Shown here piece by piece: positions 36,801-50,516 of a DNA stretch of 64,000 bases. Position numbers and translations under genes: made by a program. The DNA lies in NCBI GenBank assembly GCA_030762175.1, contig JAUJEO010000019.1:6578001-6642000 (forward strand), written 5' to 3'. Every line of letters begins with the position of its first letter. Position 1 is the stretch's first letter. The notes under the pieces were generated by a model, which was not told the origin of the DNA, did no database searches, and saw only the letters and a list, made by a program, of their open reading frames with translations. Source of the DNA: Metallyticus violacea. Lineage: Eukaryota; Arthropoda; Insecta; Mantodea; Metallyticidae.

Positions 36801-39556
36801 TGCGCAAAGAATCTCGAAAAGAAAAAAATTTTTTTTCGAAGTTTGCAAACTTCGTTAGAATCACTTTTTTTCCGTTCTTATTTAAGATTACTGGTTCTCT
36901 TTCATTATACTAGTTTGATAGCCTCAGACAAGCATATTATGCGCAAAGAATCTCGAAAAGAAAAAAATTTTATTTCGAAGTTTGGAAACTTCGTTAGAAT
37001 CACTTTTTTTCCGTTCTTATTTGAGATAACTGGTTCTCTTTCATTATACTAGTTTGATAGCCTCAGACAAGCATATTATGCGCAAAGAATCTCGAAAAGA
37101 AAAAAATTTTATTTCGAAGTTTGGAAACTTCGTTAGAATCACTTTTTTTACGTTCTTATTTGAGATAACTGGTTCTCTTTCATTATACTAGTTTGATAGC
37201 CTCAGAAATGCATATTATGCGCAAAGAATCTCTAAAAGAAAAAATTTTTTTTTCGAAGTTTGGAAACTTCGTTAGAATCACTTTTTTTCCGTTCTTATTT
37301 GAAATAACTGGTTCTCTTTCATTATACTAGTTTGATAGCCTCAGAAAAGCATAGGTATGCCCAAAGAATCTCGAAAAGAAAAAAAATTTTTTTCGAAGTT
37401 TGGAAACTTCGTTAGAATCACTTTTTTTCCGTTCTTATTTGAGATAACTGGTTCTCTTTCATTATACTAGTTTGATAGCCTCAGACAAGCATATTATGCG
37501 CAAAGAATCTCGAAAAGAAAAAAAATTTTTTTCGAAGTTTGGAAACTTCCTTAGAATCACTTTTTTTCCATTCTTATTTGATATAACTTGTTCTCTTTTA
37601 TTATACTTGTTTGATAGCCTTAGACAAGCATATTATGCGCAAAGAATCTCGAAAAGAAAAAAATTTTTTTTCGAAGTTTGGAAACTTCGTTAGAATCACT
37701 TTTTTTCCGTTCTTATTTGAGATAACTGGTTCTCTTTCATTATACTAGTTTGATAGCCTCAGACAAGCATATTATGCGCAAAGAATCTCGAAAAGAAAAA
37801 AAATTTTTTTCGAAGTTTGGAAACTTCCTTAGAATCACTTTTTTTCCATTCTTATTTGAGATAACTTGTTCTCTTTCATTATACTTGTTTGATAGCCTTA
37901 GACAAGCATATTATGCGCAAAGAATCTCGAAAAGAAAAAAATTTTTTTTCGAAGTTTGGAAACTTCGTTATAATCACTTTTTTCCGTTCTTATTTAAGAT
38001 TACTGGTTCTCTTCATTATACTAGTTTGATAGCCTCAGACAAGCATATTATGCGCAAAGAATCTCGAAAAGAAAAAAATTTTTTTTCGAAGTTTGGAAAC
38101 TTCCTTAGAATCACTTTTTTTCCATTCTTATTTGAGATAACTTATTCTCTTTCATTATACTTGTTTGATAGCCTTAGACAAGCATATTATGCACAAATAT
38201 TCTCGAAAAGAAAAAAAATTTTTTTCGAAGTTTGGAAACTTCGTTAGAATCACTTTTTTTCCGTTCTTATTTGAGATAACTGGTTCCCTTTCATTATACT
38301 AGTTTGATAGCCTCAGAAAAGCATATTATGCGCAAAGAATCTAGAAAAGAAAAAAATTTTTTTTCGAAGATTGGAAACCTCGTTAGAATCACTTTTTTTC
38401 CGTTCTTATTTGAGATAACTGGTTCTCTTTCATTATACTAGTTTGATAGCCTCAGACAAGCATATTATGCGCAAATAATCTGGAAAAGAAAAAAATTTTT
38501 TTTCGAAGTTTGGAAACTTCCTTAGAATCACTTTTTTTCCATTCTTATTTGAGATAACTTGTTCTCTTTCATTATACTAGTTTGATAGCCTTAGACAAGC
38601 ATATTATGCGCAAAGAATCTCGAAAAGAAAAAAAATTTTTTTAAGAAGTTTGGAAACTTCGTTAGAATCACTTTTTTTCCGTTCTTATTTAAGATAACTT
38701 GTTCTCTTTCATTATACTAATTTGATAGCCTTAGACAAGCATATTATGCGCAAAGAATCTCGAAAAGAAAAAAATTTTTTTTCGAAGTTTGGAAACTTCG
38801 TTAGAATCACTTTTTTTCCGTTCTTATTTGAGATAACTGGTTCTCTTTCATTATACTAGTTTGATAGCCTCAGACAAGCATATTATGCGCAAAGAATCTC
38901 GAAAAGAAAAAAAAATTATTTCGAAGTTTGGAAACTTCCTTAGAATCACTTTTTTTCCATTCTTATTTGAGATAACTTGTTCTCTTTCATTATACTTGTT
39001 TGATAGCCTTAGACAAGCATATTATGCGCAAAGAATCTCGAAAAGAAAAAAATTTTTTTTCGAAGTTTGGAAACTTCGTTAGAATCACTTTTTTTCCGTT
39101 CTTATTTGAGATAACTGGTTCTCTTTCATTATACTAGTTTGATAGCCTCAGACAAGCATATTATGCGCAAAGAATCTCTAAAAGAAAAAATTTTTTTTTC
39201 GAAGTTTGGAAACTTCGTTAGAATCACTTTTTTTCCGTTCTTATTTGAGATAACTGGTTCTATTTCATTATACTAGTTTGATAGCCTCAGAAAAGCATAT
39301 TATGCGCAAAGAATCTAGAAAAGAAAAAAATTTTTTTTCGAAGATTGGAAACCTCGTTAGAATCACTTTTTTTCCGTTCTTATTTGAGATAACTGGTTCT
39401 CTTTCATTATACTAGTTTGATAGCCTCAGAAAAGCATAGGTATGCCCAAAGAATCTCGAAAAGAAAAAAAATTTTTTTCGAAGTTTGGAAACTTCGTTAG
39501 AATCACTTTTTTTCCGTTCTTATTTGAGATAACTGGTTCTCTTTCATTATACTAGT
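36801..39556 (+). repeat. Satellite block between the 5420-bp offset copies
   Basis: Contains a stretch matching 27500-28100 (offset 9591), the acaaatattc marker at 38193, GG-loop palindromes at 37349 and 39434, and an A9TTATTT monomer near 38910. A 1-bp loss in ctcttcattatac (about 38011) plus the 138-bp ttttttccg variant opens the longest spurious frame of the window (165 codons, 37750-38247). Confidence 0.8.
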
Positions 39557-42220
39557 TTGATAGCCTCAGACAAGCATATTATGCGCAAAGAATCTCGAAA
39601 AGAAAAAAATTTTTTTTCGAAGTTTGGAAACTTCCTTAGAATCACTTTTTTTCCATTCTTATTTGATATAACTTGTTCTCTTTTATTATACTTGTTTGAT
39701 AGCCTTAGACAAGCATATTATGCGCAAAGAATCTCGAAAAGAAAAAAATTTTTTTTCGAAGTTTGGAAACTTCGTTAGAATCACTTTTTTTCTGTTCTTA
39801 TTTAAGATTACTGGTTCTCTTTCATTATACTAGTTTGATAGCCTGAGACAAGCATATTATGCGCAAAGAATCTCGAAAAGAAAAAAATTTTTTTTCGAAG
39901 TTTGGAAACTTCCTTAGAATCACTTTTTTTCCATTCTTATTTGAGATAACTTGTTCTCTTTCATTATTCTAGTTTGATAGCCTTAGACAAGCATATTATG
40001 CGCAAAGAATCTCGAAAAGAAAAAATTTTTTTTTAAGAAGTTTGGAAACTTCGTTAGAATCACTTTTTTTCCGTTCTTAATTAAGATAACTTGTTCTCTT
40101 TCATTATACTAGTTTGATAGCCTTAGACAAGCATATTATGCGCAAAGAATCTCGAAAAGAAAAAAATTTTTTTTCGAAGTTTGGAAACTTCGTTATAATC
40201 ACTTTTTTTCCGTTCTTATTTGAGATAACTGGTTCTCTTTCATTATACTAGTTTGATAGTCTCAGAAAAGCATATTATGCGCAAAGAATCTAGAAAAGAA
40301 AAAAATTTTTTTTCGAAGATTGGAAACCTCGTTAGAATCACTTTTTTTCCGTTCTTATTTGAGATAACTTGTTCTCTTTTATTATACTTGTTTGATAGCC
40401 TTAGACAAGCATATTATGCGCAAAGAATCTCGAAAAGAAAAAAAATTTTTTTTCGAAGTTTGGAAACTTCGTTAGAATCACTTTTTTTCTGTTCTTATTT
40501 AAGATTACTGGTTCTCTTTCATTATACTAGTTTGATAGCCTCAGAAGGGCATATTATGCGCAAAGAATCTCGAAAAGAAAAAAATTTTTTTTCGAAGTTT
40601 GGAAACTTCCTTAGAATCACTTTTTTTCCATTCTTATTTGAGATAACTTGTTCTCTTTCATTATTCTAGTTTGATAGCCTTAGACAAGCATATTATGCGC
40701 AAAGAATCTCGAAAAGAAAAATATTTTTTTTAAGAAGTTTGGAAACTTCGTTAGAATCACTTTTTTTCCGTTCTTATTTAAGATAACTTGTTCTCTTTCA
40801 TTATACTAGTTTGATAGCCTTAGACAAGCATATTATGCGTAAAGAATCTCGAAAAGAAAAAAATTTTTTTTCGAAGTTTGGAAACTTCGTTATAATCACT
40901 TTTTTTCCGTTCTTATTTGAGATAACTGGTTCTCTTTCATTATACTAGTTTGATAGTCTCAGAAAAGCATATTATGCGCAAAGAATCTAGAAAAGAAAAA
41001 AATTTTTTTTCGAAGATTGGAAACCTCGTTAGAATCACTTTTTTTCCGTCCTTATTTGAGATAACTGGTTCTCTTTCATTATACTAGTTTGATAGCCTCA
41101 GACAAGCATATTATGCGCAAAGAATCTCGAAAAGAAAAAAATTTTTTTTCGAAGTTTGGAAACTTCCTTAGAATCACTTTTTTTCCATTCTTATTTGAGA
41201 TAACTTGTTCTCTTTCATTATACTAGTTTGATAGCCTTAGACAAGCATATTATGCGCAAAGAATCTCGAAAAGAAAAAAATTTTTTTTCGAAGTTTGGAA
41301 ACTTCGTTAGAATCACTTTTTTTCCGTTCTTATTTAAGATTACTGGTTCTCTTTCATTATACTAGTTTGATAGCCTCAGACAAGCATATTATGCGCAAAG
41401 AATCTCGAAAAGAAAAAAATTTTTTTTCGAAGTTTGGAAACTTCCTTAGAATCACTTTTTTTCCATTCTTATTTGAGATAACTTGTTCTCTTTCATTATA
41501 CTTGTTTGATAGCCTTAGACAAGCATATTGCAAAGAATCTCGAAAAGAAAAAAATTTTTTTTCGAAGTTTGGAAACTTCGTTATAATCACTTTTTTCCGT
41601 TCTTATTTAAGATTACTGGTTCTCTTTCACTATACTAGTTTGATAGCCTCAGACAAGCATATTATGCGCAAAGAATCTCGAAAAGAAAAAAATTTTTTTT
41701 CGAAGTTTGGAAACTTCGTTAGAATCACTTTTTTTCCGTTCTTATTTGAGATAACTTGTTCTCTTTCATTATACTAGTTTGATAGCCTTAGACAAGCATA
41801 TTATGCGCAAAGAATCTCGAAAAGAAAAAATTTTTTTTTCGAAGTTAGGAAACTTCGTTAGAATCACTTTTTTTCCGTTCTTATTTAAGATTACTGGTTC
41901 TCTTTCATTATACTAGTTTGATAGCCTCAGACAAGCATATTTTGCGCAAAGAATCTCGAAAAGATTAAAATTTTATTTCGAAGTTTGGAAACTTCGTTAG
42001 AATCACTTTTTTTCCGTTCTTATTTGAGATAACTGGTTCTCTTTCATTATACTAGTTTGATAGCCTCAGACAAGCATATTATGCGCAAAGAATCTCGAAA
42101 AGAAAAAAATTTTTTTTCGAAGTTTGGAAAGTTCCTTAGAATCACTTTTTTTCCATTCTTATTTGAGATAACTTGTTCTCTTTCATTATACTAGTTTGAT
42201 AGCCTTAGACAAGCATATTA
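39557..42220 (+). repeat. Segment duplicated from 34137-36800, right copy
   Basis: Counterpart at offset 5420. Private changes include cctgagac near 39844, cttaattaag near 40078 and ggaaagttcc near 42129. Upstream, related monomers lie at offset 5142 and downstream at 5698, so two-monomer (278-bp) gains or losses bracket the aligned part. Confidence 0.87.
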
Positions 42221-45200
42221 TGCGCAAAGAATCTCGAAAAGAAAAAAATTTTTTTTCGAAGTTTGGAAACTTCGTTATAATCACTTTTTTTCCGTTCTTA
42301 TTTAAGATAACTTGTTCTCTTTCATTATACTAGTTTGATAGCCTCAGACAAGCATATTATACGCAAAGAATCTCGAAAAGAAAAAAATTTTTTTTCGAAG
42401 TTTGGAAACTTCGTTAGAATCACTTTTTTTCCGTTCTTATTTGAGATAACTTGTTCTCTTTCATTATACTAGTTTGATAGCCTTAGACAAGCATATTATT
42501 CGCAAAGAATCTCGAAAAGAAAAAAATTTTTTTTCGAAGTTTGGAAACTTCGTTAGAATCACTTTTTTTCCGTTCTTATTTAAGATTACTGGTTCTCTTT
42601 CATTATACTAGTTTGATAGCCTCAGACAAGCATATTATGCGCAAAGAATCTCGAAAAGAAAAAAATTTTATTTCGAAGTTTGGAAACTTCGTTAGAATCA
42701 CTTTTTTTCCGTTCTTATTTGAGATAACTGGTTCTCTTTCATTATACTAGTTTGATAACCTCAGAAAAGCATATTATGCGCAAAGAATCTCTAAAAGAAA
42801 AAATTTTTTTTTCGAAGTTTGGAAACTTCGTTAGAATCACTTTTTTTCCGTTCTTATTTGAGATAACTGGTTCTCTTTCATTATACTAGTTTGATAGCCT
42901 CAGAAAAGCATAGGTATGCGCAAAGAATCTCGAAAAGAAAAAAAATTTTTTTCGAAGTTTGGAAACTTCGTTAGAATCACTTTTTTTCCGTTCTTATTTG
43001 AGATAACTGGTTCTCTTTCATTATACTAGTTTGATAGCCTCAGACAAGCATATTATGCGCAAAGAATCTCGAAAAGAAAAAAATTTTTTTTCGAAGTTTG
43101 GAAACTTCGTTAGAATCACTTTTTTTCCGTTCTTATTTAAGATTACTGGTTCTCTTTCATTATACTAGTTTGATAGCCTCAGACAAGCATATTATGCGCA
43201 AAGAATCTGGAAAAGAAAAAAATTTTATTTCGAAGTTTGGAAACTTCGTTAGAATCACTTTTTTTCCGTTCTTATTTGAGATAACTGGTTCTCTTTCATT
43301 ATACTTGTTTGATAGCCTTAGACAAGCATATTATGCGCAAAGAATCTCGAAAAGAAAAAAATTTTTTTTCGAAGTTTGGAAACTTCGTTATAATCACTTT
43401 TTTCCGTTCTTATTTAAGATTACTGGTTCTCTTTCATTATACTAGTTTGATAGCCTCAGACAAGCATATTATGCGCAAAGAATCTCGAAAAGAAAAAAAT
43501 TTTTTTTCGAAGTTTGGAAACTTCGTTAGAATCACTTTTTTTCCGTTCTTATTTGAGATAACTTGTTCTCTTTCATTATACTAGTTTGATAGCCTCAGAC
43601 AAGCATATTATGCGCAAAGAATCTCGAAAAGAAAAAAATTTTTTTTCGAAGTTTGGAAACTTCCTTAGAATCACTTTTTTTCCATTCTTATTTGAGATAA
43701 CTTGTTCTCTTTCATTATACTAGTTTGATAGCCTTAGACAAGCATATTATGCGCAAAGAATCTCGAAAAGAAAAAAATTTTTTTTAAGAAGTTTGGAAAC
43801 TTCGTTAGAATCACTTTTTTTCCGTTCTTATTTAAGATAACTGGTTCTCTTTCATTATACTAGTTTGATAGCCTCAGAAAAGCATATTATGCGCAAAGAA
43901 TCTCTAAAAGAAAAAATTTTTTTTTCGAAGTTTGGAAACTTCGTTAGAATCACTTTTTTTCCGTTCTTATTTGAGATAACTGGTTCTCTTTCATTATACT
44001 AGTTTGATAGCCTCAGAAAAGCATATTATGCGCAAAGAATCTAGAAAAGAAAAAAATTTTTTTTCGAAGATTGGAAACCTCGTTAGAATCACTTTTTTTC
44101 CGTTCTTATTTGAGATAACTGGTTCTCTTTCATTATACTAGTTTGATAGCCTCAGAAAAGCATAGGTATGCCCAAAGAATCTCGAAAAGAAAAAAAATTT
44201 TTTTCGAAGTTTGGAAACTTCGTTAGAATCACTTTTTTTCCGTTCTTATTTGAGATAACTGGTTCTCTTTCATTATACTAGTTTGATAGCCTCAGACAAG
44301 CATATTATGCGCAAAGAATCTCGAAAAGAAAAAAATTTTTTTTCGAAGTTTGGAAACTTCCTTAGAATCACTTTTTTTCCATTCTTATTTGATATAACTT
44401 GTTCTCTTTTATTATACTTGTTTGATAGCCTTAGACAAGCATATTATGCGCAAAGAATCTCGAAAAGAAAAAAATTTTTTTTCGAAGTTTGGAAACTTCG
44501 TTAGAATCACTTTTTTTCTGTTCTTATTTAAGATTACTGGTTCTCTTTCATTATACTAGTTTGATAGCCTCAGACAAGCATATTATGCGCAAAGAATCTC
44601 GAAAAGAAAAAAATTTTTTTTCGAAGTTTGGAAACTTCCTTAGAATCACTTTTTTTCCATTCTTATTTGAGATAACTTGTTCTCTTTCATTATTCTAGTT
44701 TGATAGCCTTAGACAAGCATATTATGCGCAAAGAATCTCGAAAAGAAAAAAATTTTTTTTAAGAAGTTTGGAAACTTCGTTAGAATCACTTTTTTTCCGT
44801 TCTTATTTAGGATAACTTGTTCTCTTTCATTATACTAGTTTGATAGCCTTAGACAAGCATATTATGCGCAAAGAATCTCGAAAAGAAAAAAATTTTTTTT
44901 CGAAGTTTGGAAACTTCGTTATAATCACTTTTTTTCCGTTCTTATTTGAGATAACTGGTTCTCTTTCATTATACTAGTTTGATAGTCTCAGAAAAGCATA
45001 TTATGCGCAAAGAATCTAGAAAAGAAAAAAATTTTATTTCGAAGTTTGGAAACTTCGTTAGAATCACTTTTTTTCCGTTCTTATTTGAGATAACTGGTTC
45101 TCTTTCATTATACTAGTTTGATAGCCTCAGAAAAGCATATTATGCGCAAAGAATCTCTAAAAGAAAAAATTTTTTTTTCGAAGTTTGGAAACTTCGTTAG

Positions 45201-45255
45201 AATCACTTTTTTTCCGTTCTTATTTGAGATAACTTGTTCTCTTTCATTATACTAG
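42221..45255 (+). repeat. Mixed satellite block with a chimeric monomer at its end
   Basis: About 43870-44990 matches 39144-40264 at an offset of 4726 (GG-loop palindromes 39434 and 44160). The monomer 44978-45116 begins like the gtctcagaaaagc/ctagaaaag class but ends like the ttttattt/cgttag class, where the matching copies have gattgg/acctcg. GG-loop palindrome also at 42908. Confidence 0.78.
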
Positions 45256-47617
45256 TTTGATAGCCTTAGACAAGCATATTATGCGCAAAGAATCTCGAAA
45301 AGAAAAAATTTTTTTTTCGAAGTTAGGAAACTTCGTTAGAATCACTTTTTTTCCGTTCTTATTTAAGATTACTGGTTCTCTTTCATTGTACTAATTTGAT
45401 AGCCTCAGACAAGCATATTTTGCGCAAAGAATCTCGAAAAGATTAAAATTTTATTTCGAAGTTTGGAAACTTCGTTAGAATCACTTTTTTTCCGTTCTTA
45501 TTTGAGATAACTGGTTCTCTTTCATTATACTAGTTTGATAGCCTCAGACAAGCATATTATGCGCAAAGAATCTCGAAAAGAAAAAAATTTTTTTTCGAAG
45601 TTTGGAAACTTCCTTAGAATCACTTTTTTTCCATTCTTATTTGAGATAACTTGTTCTCTTTCATTATACTAGTTTGATAGCCTTAGACAAGCATATTATG
45701 CGCAAAGAATCTCGAAAAGAAAAAAATTTTTTTTCGAAGTTTGGAAACTTCGTTAGAATCACTTTTTTTCCGTTCTTATTTAAGATTACTGGTTCTCTTT
45801 CATTATACTAGTTTGATAGCCTCAGACAAGCATAATATGCGCAAAGAATCTCGAAAAGAAAAAAATTTTATTTCGAAGTTTGGAAACTTCGTTAGAATCA
45901 CTTTTTTTCCGTTCTTATTTGAGATAACTGGTTCTCTTTCATTATACTATTTTGATAGCCTCAGAAAAGCATATTTTGCGCAAAGAATCTCGAAAAGATT
46001 AAAATTTTATTTCGAAGTTTGGAAACTTCGTTAGAATCACTTTCTTTCCGTTCTTATTTGAGATAACTGGTTCTCTTTCATTATACTAGTTTGATAGCCT
46101 CAGGCAAGCATATTATGCGCAAAGAATCTCGAAAAGAAAAAAAATTTTTTTCGAAGTTTGGAAACTTCGTTATAATCACTTTTTTTCCGTTCTTATTTAA
46201 GATTACTGGTTCTCTTTCATTATACTAGTTTGATAGCCTCAGACAAGCATATTATGCGCAAAGAATCTCGAAAAGAAAAAAAATTTTTTTCGAAGTTTGG
46301 AAACTTCGTTAGAATCACTTTTTTTCCGTTCTTATTTGAGATAACTTGTTCTCTTTCATTATACTAGTTTGATAGCCTGAGACAAGCATATTATGCGCAA
46401 AGAATCTCGAAAAGAAAAAAAATTTTTTTCGAAGTTTGGAAACTTCGTTAGAATCACTTTTTTTCCGTTCTTATTTGAGATAACTGGTTCTCTTTCATTA
46501 TACTAGTTTGATAGCCTCAGACAAGCATATTATGCGCAAAGAATCTCGAAAAGAAAAAAATTTTTTTTCGAAGTTTCGAAACTTCCTTAGAATCATTTTT
46601 TTTCCATTCTTATTTGAGATAACTTGTTCTCTTTCATTATACTAGTTTGATAGCCTTAGACAAGCATATTATGCGCAAAGAATCTCGAAAAGAAAAAAAT
46701 TTTTTTTTGAAGTTTGGAAACTTCGTTAGAATCACTTTTTTTCCGTTCTTATTTAAGATTACTGGTTCTCTTTCATTATACTAGTTTGATAGCCTCAGAC
46801 AAGCATATTATGCGCAAAGAATCTCGAAAAGAAAAAAATTTTTTTTCGAAGTTTGGAAACTTCCTTAGAATCACTTTTTTTACATTCTTATTTGAGATAA
46901 CTTGTTCTCTTTCATTATACTAGTTTGATAGCCTTAGACAAGCATATTATGCGCAAAGAATCTCGAAAAGAAAAAAATTTTTTTTCGAAGTTTGGAAACT
47001 TCCTTAGAATCACTTTTTTTCCATTCTTATTTGAGATAACTTGTTCTCTTTCATTATACTTGTTTGATAGCCTTAGACAAGCATATTATGCGCAAAGAAT
47101 CTCGAAAAGAAAAAAATTTTTTTTCGAAGTTTGGAAACTTCGTTAGAATCACTTTTTTTCCGTTCTTATTTGAGATAACTGGTTCTCTTTCATTATACTA
47201 GTTTGATAGCCTCAGACAAGCATATTATGCGCAAAGAATCTCGAAAAGAAAAAAATTTTTTTTCGAAGTTTGGAAACTTCCTTAGAATCACTTTTTTTCC
47301 ATTCTTATTTGAGATAACTTGTTCTCTTTCATTATACTTGTTTGATAGCCTTAGACAAGCATATTATGCGCAAAGAATCTCGAAAAGAAAAAAATTTTTT
47401 TTCGAAGTTTGGAAACTTCGTTATAATCACTTTTTTCTGTTCTTATTTAAGATTACTGGTTCTCTTTCATTATACTAGTTTGATAGCCTCAGACAAGCAT
47501 ATTATGCGCAAAGAATCTCGAAAAGAAAAAAATTTTTTTTCGAAGTTTGGAAACTTCGTTAGAATCACTTTTTTTCCGTTCTTATTTGAGATAACTTGTT
47601 CTCTTTCATTATACTAG
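45256..47617 (+). repeat. 2362-bp higher-order repeat (17 monomers), copy 1
   Basis: Starts with the ttagg monomer and its gattaaaa partner. Rare variants shared with copy 2 are tcattgtac (about 45386 and 47748), caggcaagc (about 46102 and 48464), ctttctttcc (about 46042 and 48404), gtttcgaaac (about 46574 and 48936), ttttacattc (about 46880 and 49242) and tttttttttgaag. It also contains a second gattaaaa monomer with cagaaaagcatattttg. Confidence 0.88.
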
Positions 47618-49979
47618 TTTGATAGCCTTAGACAAGCATATTATGCGCAAAGAATCTCGAAAAGAAAAAATTTTTTTTTCGAAGTTAGGAAACTTCGTTA
47701 GAATCACTTTTTTTCCGTTCTTATTTAAGATTACTGGTTCTCTTTCATTGTACTAGTTTGATAGCCTCAGACAAGCATATTTTGCGCAAAGAATCTCGAA
47801 AAGATTAAAATTTTATTTCGAAGTTTGGAAACTTCGTTAGAATCACTTTTTTTCCGTTCTTATTTGAGATAACTGGTTCTCTTTCATTATACTAGTTTGA
47901 TAGCCTCAGACAAGCATATTATGCGCAAAGAATCTCGAAAAGGAAAAAAATTTTTTTCGAAGTTTGGAAACTTCCTTAGAATCACTTTTTTTCCATTCTT
48001 ATTTGAGATAACTTGTTCTCTTTCATTATACTAGTTTGATAGCCTTAGACAAGCATATTATGCGCAAAGAATCTCGAAAAGAAAAAAATTTTTTTTCGAA
48101 GTTTGGAAACTTCGTTAGAATCACTTTTTTTCCGTTCTTATTTAAGATTACTGGTTCTCTTTCATTATACTAGTTTGATAGCCTCAGACAAGCATATTAT
48201 GCGCAAAGAATCTCGAAAAGAAAAAAATTTTATTTCGAAGTTTGGAAACTTCGTTAGAATCACTTTTTTTCCGTTCTTATTTGAGATAACTGGTTTCCTT
48301 TCATTATACTATTTTGATAGCCTCAGAAAAGCATATTTTGCGCAAAGAATCTCGAAAAGATTAAAATTTTATTTCGAAGTTTGGAAACTTCGTTAGAATC
48401 ACTTTCTTTCCGTTCTTATTTGAGATAACTGGTTCTCTTTCATTATACTAGTTTGATAGCCTCAGGCAAGCATATTATGCGCAAAGAATCTCGAAAAGAA
48501 AAAAATTTTTTTTCGAAGTTTGGAAACTTCGTTATAATCACTTTTTTTCCGTTCTTATTTAAGATTACTGGTTCTCTTTCATTATACTAGTTTGATAGCC
48601 TCAGACAAGCATATTATGCGCAAAGAATCTCGAAAAGAAAAAAAATTTTTTTCGAAGTTTGGAAACTTCGTTAGAATCACTTTTTTTCCGTTCTTATTTG
48701 AGATAACTTGTTCTCTTTCATTATACTAGTTTGATAGCCTGAGACAAGCATATTATGCGCAAAGAATCTCGAAAAGAAAAAAAATTTTTTTCGAAGTTTG
48801 GAAACTTCGTTAGAATCACTTTTTTTCCGTTCTTATTTGAGATAACTGGTTCTCTTTCATTATACTAGTTTGATAGCCTCAGACAAGCATATTATGCGCA
48901 AAGAATCTCGAAAAGAAAAAAATTTTTTTTCGAAGTTTCGAAACTTCCTTAGAATCATTTTTTTTCCATTCTTATTTGAGATAACTTGTTCTCTTTCATT
49001 ATACTAGTTTGATAGCCTTAGACAAGCATATTATGCGCAAAGAATCTCGAAAAGAAAAAAATTTTTTTTTGAAGTTTGGAAACTTCGTTAGAATCACTTT
49101 TTTTCCGTTCTTATTTAGGATTACTGGTTCTCTTTCATTATACTAGTTTGATAGCCTCAGACAAGCATATTATGCGCAAAGAATCTCGAAAAGAAAAAAA
49201 TTTTTTTTCGAAGTTTGGAAACTTCCTTAGAATCACTTTTTTTACATTCTTATTTGAGATAACTTGTTCTCTTTCATTATACTAGTTTGATAGCCTTAGA
49301 CAAGCATATTATGCGCAAAGAATCTCGAAAAGAAAAAAAATTTTTTTCGAAGTTTGGAAACTTCCTTAGAATCACTTTTTTTCCATTCTTATTTGAGATA
49401 ACTTGTTCTCTTTCATTATACTTGTTTGATAGCCTTAGACAAGCATATTATGCGCAAAGAATCTCGAAAAGAAAAAAATTTTTTTTCGAAGTTTGGAAAC
49501 TTCGTTAGAATCACTTTTTTTCCGTTCTTATTTGAGATAACTGGTTCTCTTTCATTATACTAGTTTGATAGCCTCAGACAAGCATATTATGCGCAAAGAA
49601 TCTCGAAAAGAAAAAAATTTTTTTTCGAAGTTTGGAAACTTCCTTAGAATCACTTTTTTTCCATTCTTATTTGAGATAACTTGTTCTCTTTCATTATACT
49701 AGTTTGATAGCCTTAGACAAGCATATTATGCGCAAAGAATCTCGAAAAGAAAAAAATTTTTTTTCGAAGTTTGGAAACTTCGTTATAATCACTTTTTTCT
49801 GTTCTTATTTAAGATTACTGGTTCTCTTTCATTATACTAGTTTGAAAGCCTCAGACAAGCATATTATGCGCAAAGAATCTCGAAAAGAAAAAAATTTTTT
49901 TTCGAAGTTTGGAAACTTCGTTAGAATCACTTTTTTTCCGTTCTTATTTGAGATAACTTGTTCTCTTTCATTATACTAG
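47618..49979 (+). repeat. 2362-bp higher-order repeat (17 monomers), copy 2
   Basis: Matches copy 1 at a constant offset of 2362. Private changes include aaaggaaaaaaa near 47941, ggtttccttt near 48294, tttaggattac near 49115 and tttgaaagcc near 49842. Confidence 0.88.
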
Positions 49980-50516
49980 TTTGATAGCCTTAGACAAGCA
50001 TATTATGCGCAAAGAATCTCGAAAAGAAAAAATTTTTTTTTCGAAGTTAGAAAACTTCGTTAGAATCACTTTTTTTCCGTTCTTATTTAAGATTACTGGT
50101 TCTCTTTCATTATACTAGTTTGATAGCCTCAGACAAGCATATTTTGCGCAAAGAATCTCGAAAAGATTAAAATTTTATTTCGAAGTTTGGAAACTTCGTT
50201 AGAATCACTTTTTTTCCCTTCTCTTTCATTATACTAGTTTGATAGCCTCAGACAAGCATATTATGCGCAAAGAATCTCGAAAAGAAAAAAATTTTTTTTC
50301 GAAGTTTGGAAACTTCCTTAGAATCACTTTTTTTCCATTCTTATTTGATATAACTTGTTCTCTTTCATTATACTAGTTTGATAGCCTTAGACAAGCATAT
50401 TATGCGCAAAGAATCTCGAAAAGAAAAAAATTTTTTTTCGAAGTTTGGAAACTTCGTTAGAATCACTTTTTTTCCGTTCTTATTTAAGATTACTGGTTCT
50501 CTTTCATTATACTAGT
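49980..50516 (+). repeat. 2362-bp higher-order repeat, partial copy 3
   Basis: Begins in register with copies 1 and 2 (ttagg-type monomer, here gttagaaaac, followed by the gattaaaa monomer), but the second monomer carries a 20-bp deletion and the match fades after about 500 bp. Confidence 0.75.
50119..50237 (+). repeat. Shortened monomer, 119 bp (20-bp internal deletion)
   Basis: After tttttcccttc the unit jumps to tctttcattatac, losing the 20 bases that contain ttatttgagataac and the start of ctggttc. The ends of the missing piece share ttc, consistent with a microhomology-mediated or replication-slippage deletion. Confidence 0.85.

Noticed and set aside
37750..38247. Longest open frame, 165 codons
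   Set aside because: It exists only because a ttttttccg monomer and a 1-bp loss near 38011 cancel the usual frame rotation. It contains the same repeat peptide read in succession and has no domain, codon pattern or conserved start region.
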